Origin: Trema orientale
Taxonomy: Eukaryota > Streptophyta > Magnoliopsida > Rosales > Cannabaceae
NCBI GenBank assembly: GCA_002914845.1
Contig: JXTC01000745.1
Span: forward strand, 1 to 64,000
Reading direction: 5' to 3'
Length of the DNA stretch: 64,000 bases
The position numbers and the translations under genes are program-made. The notes beneath the pieces were generated by a model that saw only the letters and a list, made by a program, of their open reading frames with translations, had not been told where the DNA came from and made no database searches. Positions 53,441 to 64,000 of this stretch are shown here, piece by piece (positions within the stretch are counted from its first letter, which is position 1; each line of letters begins with the position of its first letter).

Positions 53441-55929
53441 AGCACAGGATATACACTGTTGTAGTACTGCTCATGCTTGTTGAACTCTGGTCATCTCAAT
53501 AATTATGGTTGAAAAATGATCTGACCATATTACAGGGATCACGACGCATTACTAACTCACTAGTGGTCCTGATTGGGCCCCTCATATGGATAGATTGAGT
53601 AAAAAATGTGAAATAGGTTACCCTAATTCTCCTTTTTATTTTGTTTCATTCAAATAATTATGCTGAAAAATGACACTTATTTTACTTTCCCTCTTTTTTT
53701 TTGGGGGGGGAATAACAATAACCATTCTTAGTTGTTTTTTTTTTTTTTTGACGAACCATTCTTAGTTCTTACATCACCCATTTCATATAATTATTAGTAC
53801 CACTGAGGAAAAATTGACAACTACATGGAAGAAGCTTTTGCACCAAATCCAAAGTGCAGAACCAAAATGTGTTTCCTGACTACCAGACCATGGGTTTGAT
53901 AGGAAGAAGGGCCCTGTAGGATCAACCAACAAATAAGTATGTATCAGAATAATTTCCATTAAATAGACAAACAATGATGACCACCAAACAACGAGGGTAG
54001 TAATTGACAATAAAATTAGAGGAAATTAGGTTGAGAAGCTTTTTTTTCAGCTTGAGGCTTTTTTTTTTTTTTTTTTTTGAAGTTTTGTAGCAGTTTTATG
54101 TGAGAATTTCTATATATGGCTTCTTTCCCTCATTCCCACAATCTAATTTTTAATTTTAATATATTATTGTGAAACATAATTTTGGCATAAAGCTATTAAA
54201 ATTCTAATTAAATGTTTAATTCAACTGCTACTTCACAAATAAATTGTTTTAGGAGCTGCCAAGCTTAAATAATCCACCCAATTAAAAAAAAATGTCAAAT
54301 ATAATACAATACTTCATCATTTTTATTGATGATTAATCAAGATTTAGTCATGTTTATCTCACGCATCTTTTCTCAAGTATTTGAAATATTCAAAGAACTT
54401 AAGGATGTTATAAAAAGGGGACTCGACGCCATGCTCTTTGTCACAACATTTTGAGTGTATAATATATAACTACCAAGACTTGAGGTGTACAAATTATCCA
54501 ATTTTATTGTATAACTGACCGATCAACTCCGAAAAAAATGGATAATCAATCTTAATTGAATTAAGTAGGATACAAATTTTGTAATGCAGTTAATAGTTGG
54601 CTCTAATTAGATACAAGTTTTGAAATTCCATATAACAAATCAGCAATCTGATAAATACATTTAGACTTAACAAATCTATGAATTTTCCTTAGTATATATA
54701 TAATCTTATCGCATGTTATATATGTATGATATAAGATTGTGCTTGTAGCTTTATATTATATTTATAATCTTATTTCTGGTGGTTGATTTATGTGCTTTGT
54801 TTAAATTTCATTTCAATCAATATATGCTTGTCGAACTAGTATATTTCTGAAAACAAAAATATATTAGCTAAGTCGAAGTAATGTTTACATATAACATAAA
54901 ACCGATAATCCAATTTAAGATAATTGAATTATACTTCTTTTTTTTTTGAGAAAAAGATAATTGAATTATACTTAATCGAGATATATAGTTGGATTGGATT
55001 ATGAATTCTAATAACCAATGTACATTGGATTCGATGTGTGCTTGTATATCCCCAGCCAAAGCACATTGAAAGTAAATTGCCTCTCGAGTTTAGACCAATC
55101 ATTCTGATATATAGAAGATAAAAAGGGCATAGTTGGGATAATTTTTTGGCCTTAGAACTATGGCTGGTGAATAGAGGGTGAGTGGAAATCAAATGACTAG
55201 TGCATCGAGATTAAGAAAACAATTACAAATTTTCCCTTAAAATGTGCATCATTTTAATGTCCACGTTGCAATTTTGTACATGGAATTTATTGAAAGATAG
55301 TCGAAAATGCTAAAAACTATTCCACATTCATTGACGTCATTATCGGATACGGGAGAGACAAAATCTACCCAGATAGGTAAGAGATAGAAAGCAAACGAGC
55401 TTCCATCCAAGTAGCCGGTAATTGAAGCAAAGATATCATAGAAACCCCCTAATGAACAGACAGGCCATCCATGGACTTGGATTATTTATTAGAGGGTTCA
55501 AATGTTTATATACTATCTAGATGTTACCATATATTTGTTTCTTATGGTTTACTAGCTTTAACAGAGAGACATGCCCCGTTCAGGATTGATTTTAGAATCT
55601 ATTTTGCGGATAGAGAAAAAGGGGAGAGAGAGGCGTTTGATACATTTCTGCCTTTGGTCACAGCATATTTTAAAAGTAATTATGCAACTGTCATTTTAAA
55701 CAGAATTTGAGAAGCATAATAAGAGCTCCTTTATCTTCCATTCTTCACTATCCCATAACTTCTTTTTTTTTTTGGAGTTGATTCCATGACCATCTAAAAC
55801 TCAAACCTAAAACAAATTTTCAAATGCTAAAAGGAAAGAAAAATATATCCCAAAGAATTGCACTTTGTTTTCATTTTTGTTTGTGTTCACCAAATTTTAC
55901 TTTTCAAAATATAATATTTGTCTAATAAA
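53441..55929. other. AT-rich intergenic DNA
   Basis: Homopolymer tracts around 53695, 53740 and 54055-54080. No gene seen. Short open frames have no recognisable features. Confidence 0.
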
Positions 55930-56143
55930 TTGAAAGCTTCACACTCTTTTTTTTTTTTTTTTTTTTTTAAAATATGCTTAACTAATGACCTCCACTTATT
56001 ACAAATTAAAAAAAAATATCTACTACTACTCAATCCCCACCCCACCTCATTATCCCCGACGTGACTCGAACCTAAGGCCGAGATCCTAGGTAGTGGGTGC
56101 TCTTGCTACTTGAGCCAACCCACTTCGTTTTGAAAGCTTCACA
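55930..56143 (-). mobile_element. tRNA-derived SINE, copy 4, with 14-bp target duplication
   Basis: TTGAAAGCTTCACA occurs at 55930-55943 and 56130-56143 and bounds the element exactly. On the minus strand it begins GTGGGTTGGCTCAAGTAGC (A-box), has GGTTCGAGTCACG (B-box), the family 3' segment (AAGTGGAGGTCATTAGTTAA) and a long A-tail (the T-run at 55947-55968). The best-preserved copy in the window. Confidence 0.
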
Positions 56144-56179
56144 ACTTAAGTAGTTAATTATCTGAAAGAGCAGAAAATC

Positions 56180-57385
56180 TGTTGGCAACTTTATGTTGCA
56201 ACATTACTGGTTTCACGGTCATGTTACAACATGTGACTAAATATTTGATTTGATTAGGTTTTTCAGAATTTTTCTTTTATATGCTTTAGGTCATGATTTG
56301 TATAATTGTCAATCATAAAAATCTGATCATATTAATGCATAGACGGATTTAATTGAGAAGGAATAGGTAAGTGACTTTTTTCTAAATTGGTTTTGAGTAT
56401 GTGTCTATATTTCATTAAGAAAATTCCTTTAAATGAATATTTTATGTGCAATATCGTTTATGGAAGTTTCCTTAACTCATTTGTGCTGATTCTCATCGAT
56501 TAAAGTTACTCTAATTTATGCCATTAGCTGTCAATAAGGTTTGAGTAACTGACTGTTTTATTTCAGGAAAGAAATTTGGAAGTTTATTTTTCTGTTACAA
56601 TATGACTGAGTTGACAGATCATGTTGCAACACGTGGATAGAATCAGCAAATAATTTGTAGATCTGTTTTCTAAGTTTGGTAACAAATTTAGGTGATTTTG
56701 CAAGTCTTCTAATCAATATTAAATATTCTTAAATGTTGTTTTGTAGTTCATACACGTGAAAGCTTACTCTCTTCTCTATTTAAAGACCATTCAAGAATAG
56801 CTTTATGTAGAGAGATCACTTATTGTATTTCGACTATTGAGTGTAAAAAAAAAAATTTCTTATAGCCATTTTCTTAGACTTAGGAGTAGTCCTAGTCGTG
56901 TGATAAAGTACTTCGGGAGAGATGCTGAACATCTTCGGGAGAAGATCGATCCGTAGCTGTGAAAGGAGTTCAAGAGTGAAGGATTAAACAAGGTCAAGGG
57001 GAGCTTGACTGTGAGCGTTCATCATGAGGACGAACACACAATCTTCGGGAAAAGATCACTTCAAGTACCTGAAGGGATTTCAGAAGTACGAAATTAACCT
57101 AAGACGAGTGGTGCTCACTAGACACGTTGGTGAAGGAATACATCCACATTACGACAATCAAAAGATGGAGTCTTTTATTATATAAGTCAAATTGGTATTT
57201 GTATTCATTCAAACTTTGCTAATAGTGTTTATTCTCTGGGCGTGGCCCTTTGGATGTAGGCTATCGAGAGATAACTGAACCAAGTAAAAATATCTTGTTT
57301 TATTTTTACAATTTCTGTACTACCACCTCACGTAATTAATTAGAATTTAATTTTATTCAGTAATACCTGATAAACGGACCTAACA
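56180..57385 (+). mobile_element. Probable Copia solo LTR (SIRE-like), 1.2 kb
   Basis: Begins TGTTGGCAACTTTATG and ends GGACCTAACA, near-inverted TGTTRG...CTAACA termini. The interior (cttcgggagagatgctgaac, gatcacttcaagtacctgaa) is unlike its flanks and reminiscent of SIRE/Maximus-type LTRs, from memory. The flanks AAATC and TTATC match at only 3 of 5, so the call is moderate. Confidence 0.
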
Positions 57386-59156
57386 TTATCTTTGTTTTAT
57401 TCTATCACAACCCCACACAAAATCAAAACTCAAAGTTATGGGTTTTCTAAGAAAAGTTTTATTAAGGAATGAATAAAACAAACATCTAAGTATGTGCGTA
57501 TATATAGATGTATATAAAGAGAGAAAACTTATTTCAATTTGGGTCTTTTTTTCTTTTTCTTTTTTTTTTTCCCTCTTGCCTACCTTCCCCCTCTTCTAGT
57601 TCTCTGTCTAGATTTCCCTATCTTGCCCTTCACCAAATTACAAGTAGGAAAAAAAGAATTGAAAATTTCCACCAAAAAAAAGAATTCCAAGATAAGTTTT
57701 TTGATAGAAAATTTTTCTCTTTTCGTATTTTTATTTCCAAAGAAACTTAGTTTATGTATAAAGAGATATTCTTGGGAAGAGAATATTTCTGTTAATTTTC
57801 TTTTGAGAATTGTTTAGATAGAGAGGAAAAAAGATATGTTATGTACAGTAATGGAGAAGGGAGAGAGAGAGGGCATTACAAAATAATGTATTTAATTTTC
57901 TTTTAAGAGTTCTATTTCATTTTTTAAAATAATTAATAGATAAAAGTCATAAATAGTTGTCTCATCAGCAAAATCCGTCAAGTTATACACAAATATAAGG
58001 GAAGGACTGATTTTGCAACAAATAAATTATATAGAGAATAGAAAACTAGAAAAAATAACTCGAGGGCAAAACTCAACAAAAGCTCATAATTTAGGGGAGG
58101 GTAATCTGTAAAAAAAATATTTTAAAGTATAGTCTTTTTGTAAATTTAACCATATATTTTGGCTTGTACAAAATTATACATTCATATTTCAAATCTTTAC
58201 AAATTTGTACCTCATGCATAGAAGTTAATAAATAAAATTTTCACTAAACACAGAATTTGAATTGAGAATATTGTATTTATGCTGAATAACAGAAAAAATT
58301 TATTAAAAATAACTGAGAACAGTTAGCACAAATCACCCAATTTGTAAATAAAATATACAAATTTGTAGAGATTTAAAATGTGGAAATATAATTTTGCACA
58401 AGCTGAAAAATAATGTTAAAATTACAAAATAGTGGTATTTTTAACCTTTTAGGGAAAAATACAATTTGTCCAAGAAAAAATGAATAGTCATATTTCCCGA
58501 GACATTTTTTGCGTAAAATAAAAAAAAAAGTTTTCGGCATGTTTGGCGCTATGTTATTCATAGATTGACAAAATAGTCTCTGAATTACTTTTTTTGGCAA
58601 TTACATCCTTAAGTTTCAAAAATTTTGGCAGTTATGTCATTTTTGTTTGTTAATATTAAAGTTTTCATGAAATTGAACATGTTTAAGTGAAGAAATTAGC
58701 ATTTCATTAACACTAATTAGTTTGGAAGGGAAACAGAAAGAAATTTTAAGAGAAATTTTAAATTTTTGAAATTTTTTTATTTTTTTAAATTTTTTGTTAT
58801 TACGTTGTTAATTGTAATTAATTTTTAGTTATTTTGATGTAGGATAAGATGAGAATTTAGAAAGAGAATAGGTAGAAGAGCAAGGGGTGATAGAATTTAG
58901 GCAGAAACAGATGAATGGGTAGAAGAGCAATAGAAAATCAAGACAAGAACTCAGAGAGAGAGATCCATAGGAGGAGAAAACTCAATAATCATTTATTAAT
59001 TCATCATAGTCTAAAATTCAATTACATAGCTAAGCCTATTTATAGATAGGCAATTGGACACAACTAGGAAACTAGACAAATTCTAGAAACTAATAGAAAC
59101 GGGAAACTTAAAACTAGTTACTCAAAATTAAAATAAACCTAATAATTAAATAAAAC
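57386..59156. other. AT-rich intergenic DNA up to the assembly gap
   Basis: No gene recognised. 58850-59150 has a texture often seen in Copia LTR ends, but no termini are visible because the N gap cuts it. Confidence 0.
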
Positions 59157-60104
59157 NNNNNNNNNNNNNNNNNNNNNNNNNNNNNNNNNNNNNNNNNNNN
59201 NNNNNNNNNNNNNNNNNNNNNNNNNNNNNNNNNNNNNNNNNNNNNNNNNNNNNNNNNNNNNNNNNNNNNNNNNNNNNNNNNNNNNNNNNNNNNNNNNNNN
59301 NNNNNNNNNNNNNNNNNNNNNNNNNNNNNNNNNNNNNNNNNNNNNNNNNNNNNNNNNNNNNNNNNNNNNNNNNNNNNNNNNNNNNNNNNNNNNNNNNNNN
59401 NNNNNNNNNNNNNNNNNNNNNNNNNNNNNNNNNNNNNNNNNNNNNNNNNNNNNNNNNNNNNNNNNNNNNNNNNNNNNNNNNNNNNNNNNNNNNNNNNNNN
59501 NNNNNNNNNNNNNNNNNNNNNNNNNNNNNNNNNNNNNNNNNNNNNNNNNNNNNNNNNNNNNNNNNNNNNNNNNNNNNNNNNNNNNNNNNNNNNNNNNNNN
59601 NNNNNNNNNNNNNNNNNNNNNNNNNNNNNNNNNNNNNNNNNNNNNNNNNNNNNNNNNNNNNNNNNNNNNNNNNNNNNNNNNNNNNNNNNNNNNNNNNNNN
59701 NNNNNNNNNNNNNNNNNNNNNNNNNNNNNNNNNNNNNNNNNNNNNNNNNNNNNNNNNNNNNNNNNNNNNNNNNNNNNNNNNNNNNNNNNNNNNNNNNNNN
59801 NNNNNNNNNNNNNNNNNNNNNNNNNNNNNNNNNNNNNNNNNNNNNNNNNNNNNNNNNNNNNNNNNNNNNNNNNNNNNNNNNNNNNNNNNNNNNNNNNNNN
59901 NNNNNNNNNNNNNNNNNNNNNNNNNNNNNNNNNNNNNNNNNNNNNNNNNNNNNNNNNNNNNNNNNNNNNNNNNNNNNNNNNNNNNNNNNNNNNNNNNNNN
60001 NNNNNNNNNNNNNNNNNNNNNNNNNNNNNNNNNNNNNNNNNNNNNNNNNNNNNNNNNNNNNNNNNNNNNNNNNNNNNNNNNNNNNNNNNNNNNNNNNNNN
60101 NNNN
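59157..60104. other. 948-N assembly gap
   Basis: Unsequenced. It must contain the first two thirds of the histone H2B gene that resumes at 60105, and its promoter. The gap length may be an estimate. Confidence 0.
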
Positions 60105-60257
60105 CAAGAGGCCTCCAGGCTCGCTAGGTACAACAAGAAGCCCACCATCACCTCTCGGGAGATCCAGACCGCTGTGAGGCTCGTTCTCCCCGGTGAGCTA
60201 GCCAAGCACGCCGTATCGGAGGGGACTAAGGCGGTGACCAAGTTCACCAGTTCTTGA
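60105..60257 (+). CDS. Histone H2B, 3' end only
   Basis: The last 50 codons and stop of H2[51 protein letters not shown]. This is the end of the histone fold (helices alpha-2/alpha-3) and the alpha-C helix. The Lys in AVTKFTSS corresponds to the monoubiquitination site of plant H2B. About 95 N-terminal residues lie in the gap, judging from the usual 140-150-residue length. No intron is seen, as is normal for plant H2B. High GC in the coding part against an AT-rich 3' flank fits a highly expressed histone gene. The family call is certain; which variant is not known. Confidence 0.
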   Translation, partial: QEASRLARYNKKPTITSREIQTAVRLVLPGELAKHAVSEGTKAVTKFTSS

Positions 60258-62206
60258 ACAAGATCTTGATTTTTTTTTGCTTTTTGGTGTTAGGGATTGT
60301 ATGTTAATCTGGATCTTCTCGATCCGTATGCTTCTTATGCGTAGAAATTTAAAAGATGATGGTTCATATGACTGTATTTTTGAACATTTAGATTTTTGTA
60401 ATTTTGATGGATGTGAATGACGAATTTTATTAACTTGGACTAATGTCACAAGCGATTGGCACCAGCAAAATGCTCTTCAATTTGGGTGGGTTTTCTGTTT
60501 TTGGTTTCAAATTTTGGTATAGAGAATGTGGTTTTCTATGTTAGTGTACTAATATTATTTTAATTGCTACTCTTGGGTTTCTGGGTTGGTCTACATTTTT
60601 CTTGCTTTGTTGACTCAGACCAAAATGTGCTTAATATGATTCGGACTTATTTTTAGTAAAAAAAATAATAATTTGGGCTAAGGTTTCACTTTTTCAATCT
60701 TAATATATAGTGTATGGTTGTTGTTCCAGATTTATAGCGGAACAAGTAATATACTAGTGAGTAGAGATCTACAAGGATTGGTTATCAACTTGATTATAAA
60801 AGTTAAATGTCAAGCAAAATAGTTTAAGAAATTAGTAATAAAAATTTGCAAAAAAATAATAAAAACTAACCCGTGCAGACAAGAATGTAAATATTAAGCA
60901 TAAAATAACATGATTTAATCAGAATGTAAATACTAAGTAGAAAATAATACGATCTAATTAGTTGATGGGATTAAGCTAGGATTATTGAATCCTCTTCGGT
61001 TGTAATTTCGGCAACAAATGCTGTAGTAATGCTATGACAAAATCATTCATGTTAACCAAAAATTCAATCTGCACGTAATAATTTTCCAAATTTATTATGT
61101 TTTAAATTCTTTAGACTAGATTTAACATATTCCTATGCTGACTCAGTTTTCAAAATATTATTTATAGCATCAATTTTATGGGTTATGCACAGTAACATTA
61201 TATTCCTATACTGTCACAAATTTAGAGATCTACAAGAAAGATACCTGAAACATGTATCATTCAAGCTAGATCCAACTAAGATTAACCTTTCCAGAATTAA
61301 TCCTAATTTATTTTTCCTAGATATTGGTGGCCAAACAATAACAGGAATTAACAATTAAGCTCACTTGAATGAATAAAAGAAAATTTCCATAAACATCAAA
61401 ACAACATTTAAGCAATCATTATAACCTTAGATTCATCATAATTCCGGCTAAGAAAAACTTAGCTGATGTTCTGGGGTTCAAAAATCAGCAACCCAAAATA
61501 TTCCATGAATTACAGAAAAATACAAGAAATGGAAGAAGAAATTAACACAAAGAAGAAATAGAAGAGAAAGAAGAAAAAATCTAGCTGGATGATGAATATG
61601 TAAGCTCTTCTCTGCTAGTACTCTTTCCTCCTTCGTCCTTTCCTTCTTTGTACTATTCTCTCTCTTTTTCTCTTACTTTTTCCGTATTTCCCTCAGCTTA
61701 TCCGCTTTTCCCTTCTTATAGTACCTATTTTTCCTTTTATATTAGAGTAGGTGAGGTATCCTAGCACACGTGTCAACCAAATAAAGGAGTGAGGACCACT
61801 TTAGCATCATCTCCCATTAGCTGGCAATAAATATCAGCTGTCGTCACCAACTGTGCATAAAAGATGCCAGGTGGAAAGAGAATCTGCTACTCAATTAAAC
61901 TCCGGCGCTGCTGCAGTAAATTAATTCCAGCTTTCGGCTCAAGTTTAGCTTTCCTTCTAGAGGACTGCCATTTAGAATTCTGCAAAGCTCAAACCCAGAG
62001 TCTAGAAATTTTACTAGAAATTTAGATAAATAAAATAGATATTAACTAAGTTAGACCTTAAACACCAAAAATGAAAAAGACTAGGATAAAATAAAGAAAA
62101 ACACTTAGACTCGACAATTTATTTCTTCAAAACAACTATTCTAAGACCAAAAATATACGAAATAACTCTATTTTCATAGAGTTATCAGTTGTAGTGTTAT
62201 AATAAT
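60258..62206. other. 3' flank of H2B and AT-rich intergenic DNA
   Basis: The H2B 3' UTR probably ends before 60450. 60890-60960 contains a short direct repeat. A perfect palindrome TAACTCTA-TTTTCA-TAGAGTTA lies at about 62163-62184, next to an LTR-like ...ATCA end. No gene seen. Confidence 0.
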
Positions 62207-63440
62207 GAGCGGTTTGGTACGGAATAATCCGACTTTTCAAATTAATGGGAATACAAAAGAAGGTGATACGATCATCTACGATCTTGAATAACTATATTTA
62301 GTTATGTATTGGAATCTTGTCCATAATTCCTAGTAGGTTAGAATACTGTGTTTGATTTGGTTACTAATATTGTATATATATTTTTGATAAATACCTTGAA
62401 TAATTATTTTATATAATAATTAAATATTCCATCAAACAAAAAAATTTTCTATCAAATGAAAAAGTTTCTTATAAAATAATGAATTCAACCATTTTAATCC
62501 AAATTAATTATAAGCGAAAATTCTAAAATAGTGAATAATTTCAACAAAATCTTATCAAATCGTCTTTTTAATATTTTTTTTCTTTTATATTTAATATATA
62601 CAAATTAAGAGTACAATACATACCAAAATAACAAGAGGAACAATAACGAAATCCAAAAAAGAAAAAAAAAATTCCCTAAAACAAAAGAAAAAACTTCAGG
62701 CCTGAAGGCAAACAGTAAGAGAAAACTCCTCCAAACACTGAGGAACTTTAAGAAATCAATGAGAGGTCACTTCTTTCCAACCCCATTAGGCCTGAAGCTC
62801 CCCCAAATAGTCCTTTGTTGTTTATATCAGCCAAAAATAAAGTCATTTAAAGGATTTATTCCAAGTTTAAGACGCTCGCGGCCAAGATCACCGTGAGTAT
62901 AGGATACATCACCATAGCTAACCGAAATCTACAATGAAACTCAAAAAGAAGAAGAAGAAGAAGAAGAAAAAGATTCAAAAAGAGTCGTTAGACTTAGATG
63001 GTTTGGTGTGGAACCAGACCAGAAAAAGAGTGAATTCGTCTGTAACATCTCTTCTACAAATCTGAAAGGGAGCAGCCGATTTAAGGGTGGCGAAGTTAGC
63101 AGGACGAAGGTAGAGGAAGTTTGGGGATGACGAACGACCATGGACGAAGAATGGCTGGTGACAATGAACGACGGTAACTGAGATGGGGAACGGATGAGAG
63201 AGAAACTAACCTAGGGCGAGCTCAGTTCTTTGTCATGTTTTTTCTGTTTTTATTTTTTTAGGATGGATTTTAGACAGAGGTGATATAAAACCCAAGTGAT
63301 TTGGTGACTTTAGGATGACCTATGTTAAGAGGATATGATTCTTTAGGAGATTACTTTACTGGGGTTAAAATAGTACCAAACACAAAAATGTATTGGGATA
63401 CCTATTTCTACCCAAGGATTACCCCATACCAAACAGCCCC
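62207..63440. mobile_element. Possible non-autonomous hAT-like TIR element
   Basis: The left end GAGCGGTTTGGTACGGAATA and the reversed right end GGGGCTGTTTGGTATGGGGT align with a few mismatches, resembling hAT ends of the GGGCTGTTTGG type. No 8-bp duplication is seen. The somewhat more GC-rich 62990-63230 has a minus-strand frame with no recognised family. Confidence 0.
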
Positions 63441-64000
63441 TAAATGTTTAAAAATACTGTAATTGCTTGGTTCCACTCGTTTTGAAAATTTTCGGAATGT
63501 TTGGCAGATGGGCAGTTTGCTTTAAATTATTTTTCCCACTTTGGTGATAAAAGTGGTAGCGGAGGCCTAATAGAGATAATCAACGTGACTATCATATGGT
63601 TTTCCTTAATATGGGTTTTGTAGCTCAGGATATTTCTAATTTTCTACCTTAAATATATATATCAGTGTATATCTAAAATTTGAAGGAAAAAAATGCCTAA
63701 TGACCCTTTTGATTTTGTACCACCTTAGCAACGTGCAAGCCCAGTTATTGAGGATGACAATGATGGAATAACAAGAATCGAACCTTCTGATGAGTAGAAT
63801 GCTTGGAGAACAAACTTAGCTGAATAAAAATTTAATGAGTAGAGACAACGTAGAGCAACAAATTAGGTTATTGTGTGTCATATATTTTTATATTTGTTCT
63901 TCATTTTTTTTCTTTAAAAAATTGTAGTGTTAGATTTTTAGTAGTTGGACAATATGTATTTGAGCTTCTTCTAATTTCAGTTATGTGTTTTTATAAGTTA
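63441..64000. other. AT-rich intergenic DNA to the window end
   Basis: No gene or element recognised. Confidence 0.

Noticed and set aside
59114..60247. Long minus-strand frame across the N gap
   Set aside because: It consists of Ns and the antisense of H2B.
769..60257. A functional cluster of chromatin genes (MBD, SUVH, TDBD, H2B)
   Set aside because: They are widely spaced, on both strands, separated by unrelated genes and transposons, and the SUVH piece is dead. Chance proximity is the simplest reading.
1..64000. CRISPR arrays, operons, bacterial defence systems or rRNA/tRNA genes
   Set aside because: The window is plant nuclear DNA. Direct repeats are transposons or microsatellites, and tRNA-like boxes occur only within SINEs lacking tRNA folds.

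Overview
This is nuclear DNA from a flowering plant, almost certainly a eudicot. The sequence is strongly AT-rich. Its genes are spread out and split by introns, and they encode plant-specific families: an MBD7-like methyl-CpG-binding protein, a two-finger QALGGH zinc-finger repressor, a RABE1-type Rab GTPase, a TDBD-domain protein and histone H2B. The species cannot be fixed from this window. No bacterial, organellar or viral gene was seen.

Layout. 769-5213 (minus): eight-exon gene for a protein with three methyl-CpG-binding domains. 5214-28990: a 24-kb gene-poor block of nested mobile DNA. It holds several elements with 9-bp target duplications typical of Mutator-like (MULE) transposons, a Pack-MULE carrying part of a LysM receptor-kinase gene, a solo LTR inside a MULE inside a MITE, a broken partial copy of the MBD gene split by a PIF/Harbinger element, and a Ty1-copia remnant interrupted by a Gypsy-like LTR. 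29223-29816 (plus): intronless ZAT-type zinc-finger gene. 29817-34277: SINEs and MITEs, including two 172-bp MITEs in inverted orientation. 34278-35250 (minus): two-exon gene for an unrecognised low-complexity protein with an Arg-Gly tail. 36120-41330 (plus): TDBD-domain gene whose first long intron holds an antisense SUVH methyltransferase fragment. 42003-46479 (minus): RABE1/Rab8 gene, interrupted by a 28-N gap over switch II. 46480-59156: mostly plain AT-rich intergenic DNA with a SINE bounded by 14-bp direct repeats, a probable Copia solo LTR and a GC-rich retroelement remnant. 59157-60104: N gap. 60105-60257 (plus): 3' end of a histone H2B gene. 60258-64000: intergenic, with one possible TIR element.

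Several unrelated genes here concern chromatin (MBD, SUVH fragment, TDBD, H2B). I see no sign that they form a functional cluster. The most notable content is the mobile DNA: four or five small MULE families, two of which share terminal bases, several nested insertions that give a relative age order, and a hairpin-forming inverted MITE pair. All gene models were built by eye from splice sites, reading frame and remembered family motifs. No database search was run.
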